From assembly GCA_002395135.1 (NCBI GenBank), contig DGWC01000044.1:1-24268 (forward strand): a stretch of 24,268 nt of DNA. The letters run 5' to 3'. Shown here in pieces: positions 14,959 through 23,383 of the stretch. Both the position numbers and the translations under genes were made by a program. Positions within the stretch are counted from its first letter, which is position 1, and every line of letters starts with the position of its first letter. The notes under the pieces were generated by a model. It ran no database searches and was not told the DNA's origin. It saw only the letters and a list, made by a program, of their open reading frames with translations. The DNA is from Prevotella sp. UBA4268 (lineage in GTDB: Bacteria > Bacteroidota > Bacteroidia > Bacteroidales > Bacteroidaceae).

Positions 14959-16569
14959 ATGGCAAAGAAAGCGAAAGAAGAAACACTGAATCTTGATAAC
15001 ATTTTGTTCAAGTGCAGGGACATATTAAGACAGGCAAAAAACTCTGGCTCGTTCTTCGAGAAACGCGACATGATGCTGACGCTTGTGTTTCTGCGATTTA
15101 TAGGAGAAAAGTATGAAGATGGCGTAGCGAAATTGCGCCAAAAACTCATAGACGAAGGACTCGACCCTGACGATGAGGAAATCATCAAGGCATTCTTCGA
15201 TGATGCTACTTTTGCAGACGGCACGTTTGATCTGCCAGTAGAGGCACGATGGTCAACCATCATCAATACTGCAGCGCCCCAACTGAATGTGGCGCTTGAC
15301 ACAGCCTTGCGCAGCATCGGTGAGACTAATCCAACGCTGAAAGGCTGCTTTGTGGAAGGTACGTTTACCCAGCGCAATCTTGGTGCCAATGACATGAAGA
15401 AGATTGTGGACGAGGTGAACAAGATCAGCCACAAGGCCTTTGGCGAAGAGAAAGACCTGATAGGGCGCGTGTATGAGTACTTCCTGAAGGAGTTTGCCGT
15501 CAATGCCACGAAGGAGGAGGGTGAATTCTATACGCCCCACGATGTCGTTCAGCTGATAGCCACTGTCATTGAGCCTTTCGACGGAACACTCTACGACCCC
15601 TGTTGCGGCTCTGGCGGCATGTTTATCCAGAGCACGGAACTGGTGAAGGCCAAGCAGGGCGACATCAGCCGCATCAATGTGTATGGGCAGGAGAAGGAGG
15701 CTGCAACCTACCGGCTGGCCAAGATGAACCTCGCCCTGCGAGGCATCAGCCACAACCTGGGCTCTGAGAGCGATTCCACCTTTACCAACGACCTGCACAA
15801 GGGACTCTATTTCGACTACATCATGGCCAATCCGCCCTTCAATCTGAAAGGCTGGTACAACGAGAATCTGAAGAACGACTCACGCTGGACGGACTATGCC
15901 ACACCACCAGAGAGCAATGCCAACTACGCCTGGATTCTGCACATGCTGTCGCACCTGAAGCCTCTTTCAGGCGTAGCGGGGTTCCTGTTGGCCAACGGAG
16001 CTCTTGGTGATACGGATGCTCTTGAAATCCGCAAGAAGTTGATAGAGAACGACAAGGTGGAAGCCATCATCATTCTGCCCAGAGAGTTGTTTATCACGAC
16101 AGACATCAGCGTCACCTTCTGGATACTGAACCAGAACAAGAAGGGTGGCCGCTATCATGAGCGAACACTCAGAAACCGTGAACACGAAATACTCTTCATG
16201 GACTTGCGCCAATGGACGGAGAATCCTGTGAAGGGCGAACAGAAGAAGAAGGTGTTGCTCACCACGGAACAGATTCAGCGTGTAGCCGACATCTACCACC
16301 AGTGGCAACAGGAAGGGACTGACGGCAGGAACTTTGCTGTGGCTGAACTATATCGCAGCGTGGGCATTGATGAGATTGAGCAGAACGGCTGGACGCTGGT
16401 GCCCAGCAAGTACATCGAGTTCATTGACCACGATTTAGAGATTGACTATCCTAAGGAAATGGCTCGCATCCAACTGGAAATGAAAGAGCTGATGGCAAGA
16501 GAGAAGGAGTCACAATGGATGCTCGAAGAGGCGTTTAAAGGTATTGGGTATGGGATTGAAGAAGTATAA
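14959..16569 (+). CDS. hsdM: type I restriction-modification N6-adenine methyltransferase subunit
   Basis: Modification subunit: transfers methyl groups from S-adenosylmethionine to adenine within the sequence chosen by HsdS, and with HsdR forms the restriction complex. The 536 residues begin with the HsdM N-terminal helical domain (about 10-165, with NSGSFFEKRDMMLTLVFLRF). Methyltransferase motif I appears as DPCCGSGG (about 213-220) and motif IV as NPPF (about 291-294), the latter being the adenine-specific catalytic motif. Both are intact, so the enzyme should be active. The ATG at 14959 directly follows a GTTCTACCCCAAC repeat copy in place of a ribosome site. The last codons overlap the hsdS start by 20 bp, indicating translational coupling. 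Confidence 0.95.
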   Translation: MAKKAKEETLNLDNILFKCRDILRQAKNSGSFFEKRDMMLTLVFLRFIGEKYEDGVAKLRQKLIDEGLDPDDEEIIKAFFDDATFADGTFDLPVEARWSTIINTAAPQLNVALDTALRSIGETNPTLKGCFVEGTFTQRNLGANDMKKIVDEVNKISHKAFGEEKDLIGRVYEYFLKEFAVNATKEEGEFYTPHDVVQLIATVIEPFDGTLYDPCCGSGGMFIQSTELVKAKQGDISRINVYGQEKEAATYRLAKMNLALRGISHNLGSESDSTFTNDLHKGLYFDYIMANPPFNLKGWYNENLKNDSRWTDYATPPESNANYAWILHMLSHLKPLSGVAGFLLANGALGDTDALEIRKKLIENDKVEAIIILPRELFITTDISVTFWILNQNKKGGRYHERTLRNREHEILFMDLRQWTENPVKGEQKKKVLLTTEQIQRVADIYHQWQQEGTDGRNFAVAELYRSVGIDEIEQNGWTLVPSKYIEFIDHDLEIDYPKEMARIQLEMKELMAREKESQWMLEEAFKGIGYGIEEV

Positions 16570-17656
16570 ACTTGGGGAACTGATAACCCAACGTCGAGAA
16601 AAATACGATGGGAAAGAGACATTGCAAAGTTGGGGTGTTTCAAGGGAAGGTTTTATCCGTCCCAAGCAGGAAGATGCTGACACCTCCATATACAATGTGT
16701 TCTATCGTAATGACTTTGTATTCAATCCAGCCCGAATGGAATTGAATTCGATAGCTCTGAATTCATTTTACAATAAAGCAATCTGCTCATCACTTTATGA
16801 AGTCTTCTATGTTACAAGAGAAGACATTGTGTTACCTGAGTATTTAAACATGTTCATAAAAAGAGATGAATTTGCCCGTAGATGTTGGTATGAAGCAATA
16901 GGCTCTGCAAGGAACTATTTCAGAGTTGGGGATTTATCCCAGTTTGAGATAACCCTCCCCTCCATCGAGCAGCAGCGCAAATATGTTGATGTTTATTTGG
17001 CTCTCCAAAACAATCTTGCTGCCTATCAAAGTAAAGTGGATGAATTGAAACTTGTCTGTGATGGGTATATAGATCAGTTAAAAGTGAAGAGTAAGAAGAT
17101 AAAGATTGGGGATTTCATTGAAACCTGCGACGAAAGAAATAGCGAGGGAATATATACCTTGAAGGATCTTCGTGGAGTTTCTATAGAAAAGAAGTTCATT
17201 GACACAAAGGCAGATATGGCAGGTGTTTCTTTGGCACCTTACATAGTGGTAAAACCAGACTACTTTGTATTTGTTCCTGTTACATCGAGAAATGGAGAGA
17301 AAATAACTCTTGCCATTAATGATTCTAAAGATACATACATTGTATCATCGGCATATACTGTTTTTAGAGTACAAGATACAAATAAAATGCTTCCAGAGTA
17401 TCTTTTCATGTTTTTCAATCGTCCTGAGTTCGACCGTTATGCGCGTTTCAATTCTTGGGGCAGTGCAAGAGAGGTGTTTACGATGGATGATATGAATGAC
17501 GTGGCTATCCCAATCCCAAACATCTCTGTCCAACGTGAAATCGTCAACATCCACAAGTGTTACATCGAGCGGCAACGGATTGCCGCCCAATTAAAAGAAC
17601 AGCTGAACCAGCTTTGTCCGATACTTATCAAAGGCTCATTAGAAAGCAACAACTAA
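16550..17656 (+). CDS. hsdS: type I restriction-modification specificity subunit
   Basis: Recognises the bipartite target DNA sequence for the HsdM and HsdR subunits. The 368 residues contain two target-recognition domains, each followed by a helical spacer: half one (about 1-175) closes with SARNYFRVGDLSQFEITLPS and the helix EQQRKYVDVYLALQNN; half two (about 180-368) closes with SAREVFTMDDMNDVAIPIPN and a matching helix. The two halves share this frame but not their recognition sequence, as expected for a split target. The frame could start at TTG 16544, but the ATG at 16550 is preferred. The centre (16600-17500) is noticeably more AT-rich than hsdM and hsdR, typical of exchanged specificity genes. 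No second hsdS copy or invertase is seen in the window. Confidence 0.94.
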   Translation: MGLKKYKLGELITQRREKYDGKETLQSWGVSREGFIRPKQEDADTSIYNVFYRNDFVFNPARMELNSIALNSFYNKAICSSLYEVFYVTREDIVLPEYLNMFIKRDEFARRCWYEAIGSARNYFRVGDLSQFEITLPSIEQQRKYVDVYLALQNNLAAYQSKVDELKLVCDGYIDQLKVKSKKIKIGDFIETCDERNSEGIYTLKDLRGVSIEKKFIDTKADMAGVSLAPYIVVKPDYFVFVPVTSRNGEKITLAINDSKDTYIVSSAYTVFRVQDTNKMLPEYLFMFFNRPEFDRYARFNSWGSAREVFTMDDMNDVAIPIPNISVQREIVNIHKCYIERQRIAAQLKEQLNQLCPILIKGSLESNN

Positions 17657-17668
17657 CCTCAAGAGAAT

Positions 17669-20600
17669 ATGGCAAAACCTCGTCTGAAGAATATCAATGG
17701 CCGCTTCGTAGAGAGCGATTACGAGAATGCCCTCATCGCTTTCCTCGAAAGGGAAGGATGGCAGTACCTGTATGGCGACTCCATACAAAGAGCCAGCAGA
17801 AAGGAAGTGTTCAACATGGAAGACCTCCTTCAGTTCCTGAAGACCCATCACAGTCATGTGAAGGACGAGGAACTGCAACGCATAGCCGACAACGTCCGTT
17901 TGGTGGGAGCAGCCACCGACTTTGCCACACTGCATAAAGTCTATCGGTGGATGATCAATGGCATTCCTGCCATTGATAAGGATGGAAAGCCGACGACAGT
18001 TAACCTGATAGACTTCAGCCAGGTTGACAATCCTGACTGCGAGAATACCAATATCTTTCGCGTGGTCAATCAGTTCACAGTGGAATACATGAAAAACGGT
18101 GTAATAAAGAACCGTCGTCCAGATGTGCTGCTCTACATCAACGGAATCCCAGTCTGCGTGATAGAACTTAAAAATCCAGCCGATGCCAATGCCACAATCG
18201 AGGATGCTTGGGAGCAAATCAACCAACGCTATTGGCGTGACATACCAGGCTTGCTTCATTACTGTCCTTTGGCCTGTATCAGCGACGGGGTGAAGACTCG
18301 GTTGGGTACAGTCCGTACGCCTTACGAACACTTCTACGCCTGGCGCCGTGTGGAGGATGGCGACAAGGTGTCAACGCTGCCTTTCGAGGAAGTGTCGACA
18401 ATGGTGAAGGGTGTCTATCGCCCAAAGCGTTTCTTGGAGATACTGAGAGACTATGTGTATTTCCAAGACGAGAACTACGACAGCGATGAGAAGGAGATAG
18501 TGTGCCGCTATCCGCAGTTCTTTGCCTCACGGCTGCTAAGGGAGAGCATCGTCCGGTCGGTCAAGACCAAGAGCGGCAAGGGTGGTACCTACTTTGGTGC
18601 TACTGGTTGCGGCAAGACCTATACGATGGCATTCCTGGCTCGCCAGCTCTCTATGCGCTGCACCCAGGAAATTGGCTCGCCCACCATCCTGATGATTGTA
18701 GATAGGGAAGACCTGCAGAAACAGGGCGCAAAACTGTTTACCAAGAGCACAGAGTTTCTGGGGCTGGGTGAGGTGTCAATCGTAAAAAGTCGCAAGAAAT
18801 TGCGGGAAGAGCTGAAGGCACGCGAGAGTGGAGGCTTCTTCATCTGTACCATCCAGAAGTTCTGCGACCGCAAGGAAGACCCCATCGGACTAATCAACTC
18901 ACGTTCAAATATCATCTGCTTCAGCGACGAGGCACATCGTACACAGATAGAAGGCTCGAAGCGCATCAAATTCAGCGAGGACGCTGACGAAAACATGAAG
19001 GCCATGATATCAAAGCCCTACGCCAACGTGCTGCGCGAGGCACTGCCTAATGCCACCTTCGTTGGCTTTACGGGCACCCCTATAGCAGAAACCTATCAGA
19101 CCTTTGGCGACGAGATAGACCGCTATACGATGGATCAGGCTGTGGCCGACGAGATAACCGTGCCCATCAAATACCACCCAAGGATAGCCAAGGTACTGCT
19201 GAATGCAGAGAAAGCCAAGGATATAGAAGCCTACTATGCCAAGTGTGCAGAGGAAGGCTCGACGAAAGAAGACATAGCCAAGAGCAAGAAGGCCATGAGC
19301 TCGCTGGAGGTGATATTGGGAGAACCCGATCGGTTGGACAGATTGGCCGTCGACATCCACGACCACTACATTGCTGCTGTTGCTACAGACCCAGAACGCG
19401 TACAGAAAGCAATGATTGTCTGTGCGAAAAGAGAGATTGCCTACAGCCTACTGATGAAGTTCAAGGAGCACTATCCGGAATGGTTTGTTAAACGTAAGAC
19501 ACCTGAGGGAGTAGATGTCGCTCAAGAAGAACTGAAGAAAATGAAGGAGATGCCTACTATTGCAATGGTGGCCAGTGTCGGAAGTAATGACGAAAAATCA
19601 ATGTATGACTATCTTGGAGGCGTGAAGAATGATAAACGTTCTGAAGAATTGGATGCAGCCTTCAAGCAGGAACATTCAAACTTCCGTATCGTTATTGTAG
19701 TGGATATGTGGATAACAGGCTTCGATGTGGAGTGCTTAACCTACATGTATAATGACAAGCCTCTGCAAAAGCATTCGCTTATTCAAACCATCAGTCGCGC
19801 CAACCGCAAGTATCCTGGAAAGGAATATGGTTTAATAGTTGACTATATCGGTATTCGCGACCAGATGTTAGAAGCTCGTAAGATGTATGGTGGCGAAAGT
19901 TCGGTGGCCCTGACAAAGGACGATATAGAGCAGGCCACCTTCCTCTTCCGCGAACTCTTGGAAATCCTGAAGAACCTCTTTAAGGACTATGACCTTACGC
20001 CCTTCCTTGATGTGAAGACAGACGATGCTGAAAGATACACGCTTTTGGCCAAAGCTGCCGAATATGTATTCACATCGACAGAGAGTTTCAATACGCAGAG
20101 TAAAGACGGGAAAAAGACGAAGAAAGTGGGCTTCAAGACTTATTTCTTGCAATATGTGAAGCGTATGCGTAAGGCCTACGACCTCTGCCAGCCATCAGGC
20201 GAACTTGGAGAGGAAGAGTCGGCTTTGGCACAATGCTTCATGGCTATCGCAGGAATGGTGTATAAGATGAACGGAACGGATGCGCCAGATACTGACACCA
20301 TGAACCGACGTGTGGCAAAGATGGTGGAAGAGGCGCTGAAGTACAATAATGTGGAGAGTATACTGGAGGATGGTGAGGAAATGGACATCTTCGGACCAGA
20401 GTTCACAGAGCGTCTTTCTGACATCAAGATGCCAGCCTCTAAGTTGGAGATGCTGATAAAGTTGCTTCGTCAGCAGATATCGGAATACGGAAGGGCAAAT
20501 CAGATAGCATCGAAGAAATTCCAGGAGATGCTGGAGGCTACCATCCAAGAATATCACGAGCGGCGCAAGTTCCTGTCAGAGCAAGAGGCTGGAACTACGC

Positions 20601-21343
20601 AAGAAGAGACGGCAGAGAGCATTATTCAAATGGCTACCCAGCAGGCTCTGAACATTCTAAAAGGGATGCAGGCTGACAGGGAGAGCTTCCGAAAACTGGG
20701 GCTCACCTTTGAGGAAAAGGCTTTCTACGACATCCTGATCCATCTGCGCGACAAGAACAACTTTGTCTATGGTGAAGACAGAGAGGTGGATGGCATCGTG
20801 GTCAATGAGAAGTGCAAGAGTCTGGCTTGCAAGATACGAGAGATTATTGACGCTAAATCATCGTTTGCCGATTGGCTGAACAACGACAGGGTGAGAGACC
20901 AACTGAAACTGGACATCAAAATCTGTCTGGTCAAGAATGGCTATCCCCCTCAGTACACGCCAGAAGTGTTCCGCGAGGTGATGGAGCAGGTGGAGAACTT
21001 CAAAGAAAACGAACCCGTGGATGTTGGTAGGAGCGGCTTCTTTGACAAGAAGAAGCCTGCTGGCAAGAAAGCACAGGCGATACAGATGGTACCCAAAGGC
21101 TCGATGCTGGAGGACGTGGAAGCTGACGATGAAGTTCGCCGTCTGGTGCACAACATGATGGAGCTGTATGAGGGTACGACTATCATGAGAATAGTAGTAG
21201 AGTGCCAGAGAGAATATCAGGAACGCTACTTCAGTATGAATACCAATGACTGGCGTCACCTGTTGCGCGACTATGTCAGGAAAGTGACAGAACGGCCAGA
21301 ACTCCAAGAGGAAGAGGTTTTCAGGTTTGTCATGGCTGGATAA
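17669..21343 (+). CDS. hsdR: type I restriction endonuclease subunit (ATP-dependent translocase)
   Basis: Motor and nuclease of the type I complex: on unmethylated targets it pulls DNA using ATP and cuts at a distance. The 1224 residues show an N-terminal PD-(D/E)xK nuclease (RRPDVLLYINGIPVCVIELK near residues 148-168), then a superfamily 2 motor with Walker A GATGCGKT (about 310-317), Walker B SDEAH (about 420), GFTGTP (motif III), and motif VI region QTISRANRKYPGKEYG. All key residues are present, so it appears intact. The C-terminal part (about 750-1224) is the helical region that binds the methyltransferase. It starts 12 bp after hsdS, completing the M-S-R operon. The unusual point is the lack of a visible intrinsic terminator behind it. 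Confidence 0.95.
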   Translation: MAKPRLKNINGRFVESDYENALIAFLEREGWQYLYGDSIQRASRKEVFNMEDLLQFLKTHHSHVKDEELQRIADNVRLVGAATDFATLHKVYRWMINGIPAIDKDGKPTTVNLIDFSQVDNPDCENTNIFRVVNQFTVEYMKNGVIKNRRPDVLLYINGIPVCVIELKNPADANATIEDAWEQINQRYWRDIPGLLHYCPLACISDGVKTRLGTVRTPYEHFYAWRRVEDGDKVSTLPFEEVSTMVKGVYRPKRFLEILRDYVYFQDENYDSDEKEIVCRYPQFFASRLLRESIVRSVKTKSGKGGTYFGATGCGKTYTMAFLARQLSMRCTQEIGSPTILMIVDREDLQKQGAKLFTKSTEFLGLGEVSIVKSRKKLREELKARESGGFFICTIQKFCDRKEDPIGLINSRSNIICFSDEAHRTQIEGSKRIKFSEDADENMKAMISKPYANVLREALPNATFVGFTGTPIAETYQTFGDEIDRYTMDQAVADEITVPIKYHPRIAKVLLNAEKAKDIEAYYAKCAEEGSTKEDIAKSKKAMSSLEVILGEPDRLDRLAVDIHDHYIAAVATDPERVQKAMIVCAKREIAYSLLMKFKEHYPEWFVKRKTPEGVDVAQEELKKMKEMPTIAMVASVGSNDEKSMYDYLGGVKNDKRSEELDAAFKQEHSNFRIVIVVDMWITGFDVECLTYMYNDKPLQKHSLIQTISRANRKYPGKEYGLIVDYIGIRDQMLEARKMYGGESSVALTKDDIEQATFLFRELLEILKNLFKDYDLTPFLDVKTDDAERYTLLAKAAEYVFTSTESFNTQSKDGKKTKKVGFKTYFLQYVKRMRKAYDLCQPSGELGEEESALAQCFMAIAGMVYKMNGTDAPDTDTMNRRVAKMVEEALKYNNVESILEDGEEMDIFGPEFTERLSDIKMPASKLEMLIKLLRQQISEYGRANQIASKKFQEMLEATIQEYHERRKFLSEQEAGTTQEETAESIIQMATQQALNILKGMQADRESFRKLGLTFEEKAFYDILIHLRDKNNFVYGEDREVDGIVVNEKCKSLACKIREIIDAKSSFADWLNNDRVRDQLKLDIKICLVKNGYPPQYTPEVFREVMEQVENFKENEPVDVGRSGFFDKKKPAGKKAQAIQMVPKGSMLEDVEADDEVRRLVHNMMELYEGTTIMRIVVECQREYQERYFSMNTNDWRHLLRDYVRKVTERPELQEEEVFRFVMAG

Positions 21344-21486
21344 ACCGTAACGGTAACGCCTTTAAAGATATAGTGCAATCAGCGGGACTGGTTTTGATTC
21401 CAAGAAGTGGCACTGCTGCTACGGCATAGTGGATGGTGGCAAACGGAGACGGATGTTGTGATAATATTGGCAAGAAGGGACTATCG
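21344..21486. other. spacer after hsdR
   Basis: Contains an 11-bp palindrome ACCGTAACGGT (21344-21354) right after the hsdR stop, and a sequence GGGACTGGTTTTGATTCCAA (starting 21384) that recurs in slightly changed form at 21898-21920. No terminator and no convincing gene. Confidence 0.4.
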
Positions 21487-21771
21487 CTACAAAGGTTCAT
21501 TCTCCCAGCCAGACGGAAATCCCATTGCAGCAATATCTATATCAGGATAGTTGGTAAGTTGTGAGTCAATCTTTGCTTTCATGTCATTTTGTGGAGAAAT
21601 AATATCCAAAAAGTATTTGATAATACACAGATTGAAATAGATACGAAGCGGGTTTGTAGGTAGGGAAATCCAATGCCCTGTCATACGATTAGGCATCATA
21701 GGACGGATTGTGTTCTGTTTGTTCCAAACGGTACTCTGTTGCTCATTGTATAAAAATAAAACGACCCGCAC
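21487..21771 (-). pseudogene. C-terminal remnant of an Abi_2-family abortive-infection protein
   Basis: The frame ends in GHWISLPTNPLRIYFNLCII, then KYFLDIISPQND and NYPDIDIAAMGFPSGWENEPL. This is the characteristic end of Abi_2 (AbiD/AbiF-like) proteins, whose chains close in a GFPxxWxxEPLW pattern; the preceding STVWNKQNTIRPMMP matches the HHxRxWNrxxxikPmmP stretch. Complete members have about 300 residues; here only the last 80 or so remain, and the sequence upstream of about 21745 no longer matches. The final W has become a TAG stop. The nominal start is therefore not real. Abi proteins trigger growth arrest on phage infection; this copy should be dead. It supports a defence-island setting. 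Confidence 0.7.
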
Positions 21772-21806
21772 ATTTGAGCATCGTTGAGAGGCTTGGCGGG
21801 TTCTGG
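21750..21806 (-). ncRNA. candidate small RNA: one hairpin with T tail
   Basis: On the minus strand, directly after a promoter-like pair of boxes, ACCCGC (21801-21796) pairs with GCGGGT (21769-21764) around a 26-nt loop, and CGTTTTATTTTTA follows. That is a start, a GC stem and a T tract within about 60 nt: a minimal transcription unit. The loop contains CTCAACGATGCTCAA, with a repeated CTCAA that could serve as an unpaired seed. No protein can fit. It sits immediately upstream of the Abi_2 remnant, so it could be a former leader or attenuator instead. Confidence 0.4.
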
Positions 21807-21811
21807 TGGTG

Positions 21812-21842
21812 CAGAGATACGAATAATTTCCGAATCACCAAA
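21812..21842 (-). promoter_or_regulatory. minus-strand promoter of the candidate small RNA
   Basis: TTTG (21842-21839), a 19-bp spacer and TATCTCTG (21819-21812, one mismatch to TAnnTTTG). Predicted start near 21805, just before the hairpin. Confidence 0.55.
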
Positions 21843-21959
21843 GAATTTACATACTTTTTTGAGAAATGCCTTGTTTTTTCCACTTATAAAGAATCTGTGG
21901 GACTGGTTTGATACCAAAAAATACCTATAGCCAAATACCACCTTGCAGGGCATTTCATA

Positions 21960-21999
21960 CACCAATCCCACCATTTCATACAAGAAGGTGGGATTGGTG
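21960..21999. repeat. perfect 13-bp inverted repeat
   Basis: CACCAATCCCACC (21960-21972), 14-nt loop, GGTGGGATTGGTG (21987-21999). No T tract follows. CATTTCATACA occurs at 21951-21961 and again at 21972-21982, 21 bp apart. The palindrome lies just upstream of the -33 position of the promoter at 22022, where a regulator could bind. Confidence 0.85.
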
Positions 22000-22021
22000 A
22001 TGATGATACTAGAATCTTTCG

Positions 22022-22029
22022 TAACTTTG
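22022..22029 (+). promoter_or_regulatory. -7 box in front of a truncated gene start
   Basis: TAACTTTG fits TAnnTTTG and is followed by GC, as is common. No TTTG stands at the -33 position; the 13-bp palindrome ends about 22 bp upstream, which fits a regulated promoter. Predicted start near 22035, 35 nt before the ATG at 22070. Confidence 0.5.
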
Positions 22030-22069
22030 CACTTGTCAAAGTAATACTAACAATAAATAATGGTGAGTT

Positions 22070-22141
22070 ATGAAGAAGATTCTTTTTGCAGGTATGATGT
22101 TGATTGATAGAGTCCATGAAAGGTATCTAAAGTTAACGTGA
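22070..22141 (+). pseudogene. truncated signal-peptide gene start (23 codons)
   Basis: MKKILFAGMMLI, then DRVHERYLKLT and a stop. The first twelve residues have a basic n-region and a hydrophobic core like the start of an exported or lipoprotein signal peptide; the remainder is polar and unrelated. With a promoter box 40 bp upstream, it looks like the surviving 5' end of a gene whose body was deleted. A genuine 23-residue peptide is possible but less likely. Confidence 0.4.
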
Positions 22142-22279
22142 GTGGGTGTATGGATACGAAAAAACGCGACAAAACCATGGTGACGTTTTCCTTCAAAATA
22201 GAAACGGACTTAGGGCAAAACAGGGGCTGTAAACGTGAAAACGTAAAGATTCATTACTGCGACGCACGTTTCGACGCGC

Positions 22280-22389
22280 AAAACCTATGCTTTCATGCTT
22301 CAAAACCTATGGTTTCACCGCCCGAAACCTATGTTTTCGCACCTCAAAACCTATGTTTTTACAACCCAAAAGCATAGGTTTTATCTGCA
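22280..22389 (+). repeat. iteron-like tandem array, period 22 bp
   Basis: AAAACCTATG starts at 22280, 22302, 22324 (first base G) and 22346, exactly 22 bp apart, each followed by a T-rich stretch and 7-8 variable bases. A fifth unit at 22368 is inverted: CATAGGTTTT at 22373-22382. The inverted unit pairs with copy one over 14 bp (AAAACCTATGCTTT). Spacers are far too short for CRISPR. A 79-codon ATG frame (22138-22377) runs across it but has no protein features. Confidence 0.9.
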
Positions 22390-22785
22390 AGCATCTGAAT
22401 TCTTCGTGCAAGAATAATTTGTTTTCGTTGTAATTGGTTATAAATCAATAAATTGCAGAATGTATCTCAAAACTCGCGTATTTCGCGCCTAATTGGCTGT
22501 CTGTGACTAATATCGCCGGTATGAGCGCCTGTAATTTGGATTTTCCATGACAGTTTCAGGCGCAAGAATCGCTCGGTTACGCTGGTTTTATGGTATATGA
22601 CTAAGGGCCAGTGAGCGTTTAAATCACTGAATAAAGCAGGTTCGTGGCGTGATTCTTATGTCGAACTCATGTTAGTTTATCGTAATTTTGTTGGCAATTT
22701 ATGGCGGAATGTGTGGGATATCTATAGGATTTCTATCTTTAACAAAAATCGTGCCATGATTGTAAGTCGCTGATTATTAGTGGAT
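22390..22785. other. non-coding stretch before the last plus-strand genes
   Basis: About 400 bp with no open frame of note. It holds a 7-bp inverted repeat GCGCCTG (22525-22531) / CAGGCGC (22557-22563) and a small CGCG-TATTT-CGCG hairpin. I see no terminator or RNA gene signature. Confidence 0.45.
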
Positions 22786-22816
22786 TTTGATTTTCCGAAA
22801 TAATGTATTATCTTTG
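22786..22816 (+). promoter_or_regulatory. promoter of the 22934 gene, with structured leader
   Basis: TTTG (22786-22789), a 19-bp spacer and TATCTTTG (22809-22816): a consensus Bacteroidetes promoter. The start should be near 22822, giving a leader of about 112 nt that contains GCCAA/TTGGC, TCGGG/CCCGA and CAGAGT/ACTCTG pairings. Confidence 0.8.
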
Positions 22817-22933
22817 CACCCGCCAATCGGGAGAGCCCCGAGGCGTTTGGCATAGAATGCTAACGCTCGGCAGAGTTTAAGCAAATTTCACTCTGTGCTC
22901 GCTCAACCGCATTTTTCACTAAATTTTTATCAA

Positions 22934-23374
22934 ATGCTGAACAAAGCAATCATGTACGCTAAACTCGCATGGGTTTATGCAAAAGGAATGTGCGGCCTTC
23001 GCCGCCGAGTGTATGACCTCCAGTTCGTCTATGTGCCGGAAGACAAACTCTGGTACATTGACATGCCGTGGCCGGGTAACCGATACAACCTCGCCATGGT
23101 GGCTGGTTCGAACCATCTGCTGAAGTTCCTCGACTACAAAGGTGAACGAAGAGTCAGGGTGATGGTGCGACCATCAAGGAAGCGCATCACGTCATTGCTT
23201 GAAGAGGGCTACTTCGAATGCGACAAGCAGTATTCCGGCTTGTTGCGTGGGGCGACCTACAAGGTTAATGGACTTGAAGGTTTCTCTCGCGAGATTTGGA
23301 TTTGCCCGGTAACGCTTACGGTGCTGGGACATTATCCGAAGTACATCTACATCAAACAAATGCCGTTGGCTTAA
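22934..23374 (+). CDS. small conserved protein of unknown function
   Basis: 146 residues, basic at the N-terminus (MLNKAIMYAKLAWVYAKGMC), with no signal peptide or membrane segment. The body has the pattern FVYVPEDKLWYIDMPWPG, VAGSNHLLKFL, then near the end GATYKV, IWICPVTLTVLGHYPKYIYI. This arrangement (W-x-D, VAG-x-D/N, W-x-CP-x-L, P-x-YI) reminds me of DUF6717-type proteins, but I cannot verify it and assign no function. GTG at 22895 would extend it by 13 residues; the ATG at 22934 is chosen because the added residues lack conservation features and the leader looks structured. It has a clear promoter, and a tiny membrane-protein gene follows 9 bp downstream. Confidence 0.65.
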   Translation: MLNKAIMYAKLAWVYAKGMCGLRRRVYDLQFVYVPEDKLWYIDMPWPGNRYNLAMVAGSNHLLKFLDYKGERRVRVMVRPSRKRITSLLEEGYFECDKQYSGLLRGATYKVNGLEGFSREIWICPVTLTVLGHYPKYIYIKQMPLA

Positions 23375-23383
23375 TCAAAGTAA

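Noticed and set aside
21344..21354. ACCGTAACGGT palindrome after hsdR as a terminator
   Set aside because: Stem of five pairs with no T tract; too weak to call.
21696..21983. 95-codon minus-strand frame upstream of the Abi_2 remnant
   Set aside because: It crosses a promoter, a hairpin with T tail and a 13-bp palindrome; not credible as coding.
22138..22377. 79-codon frame reading through the 22-bp array
   Set aside because: A 22-bp period is not a multiple of three, so the repeat is not maintained as protein; the frame is a by-product.
22280..22389. CRISPR array
   Set aside because: Conserved cores are 10-15 bp and the variable parts 7-8 bp; no cas genes are present.
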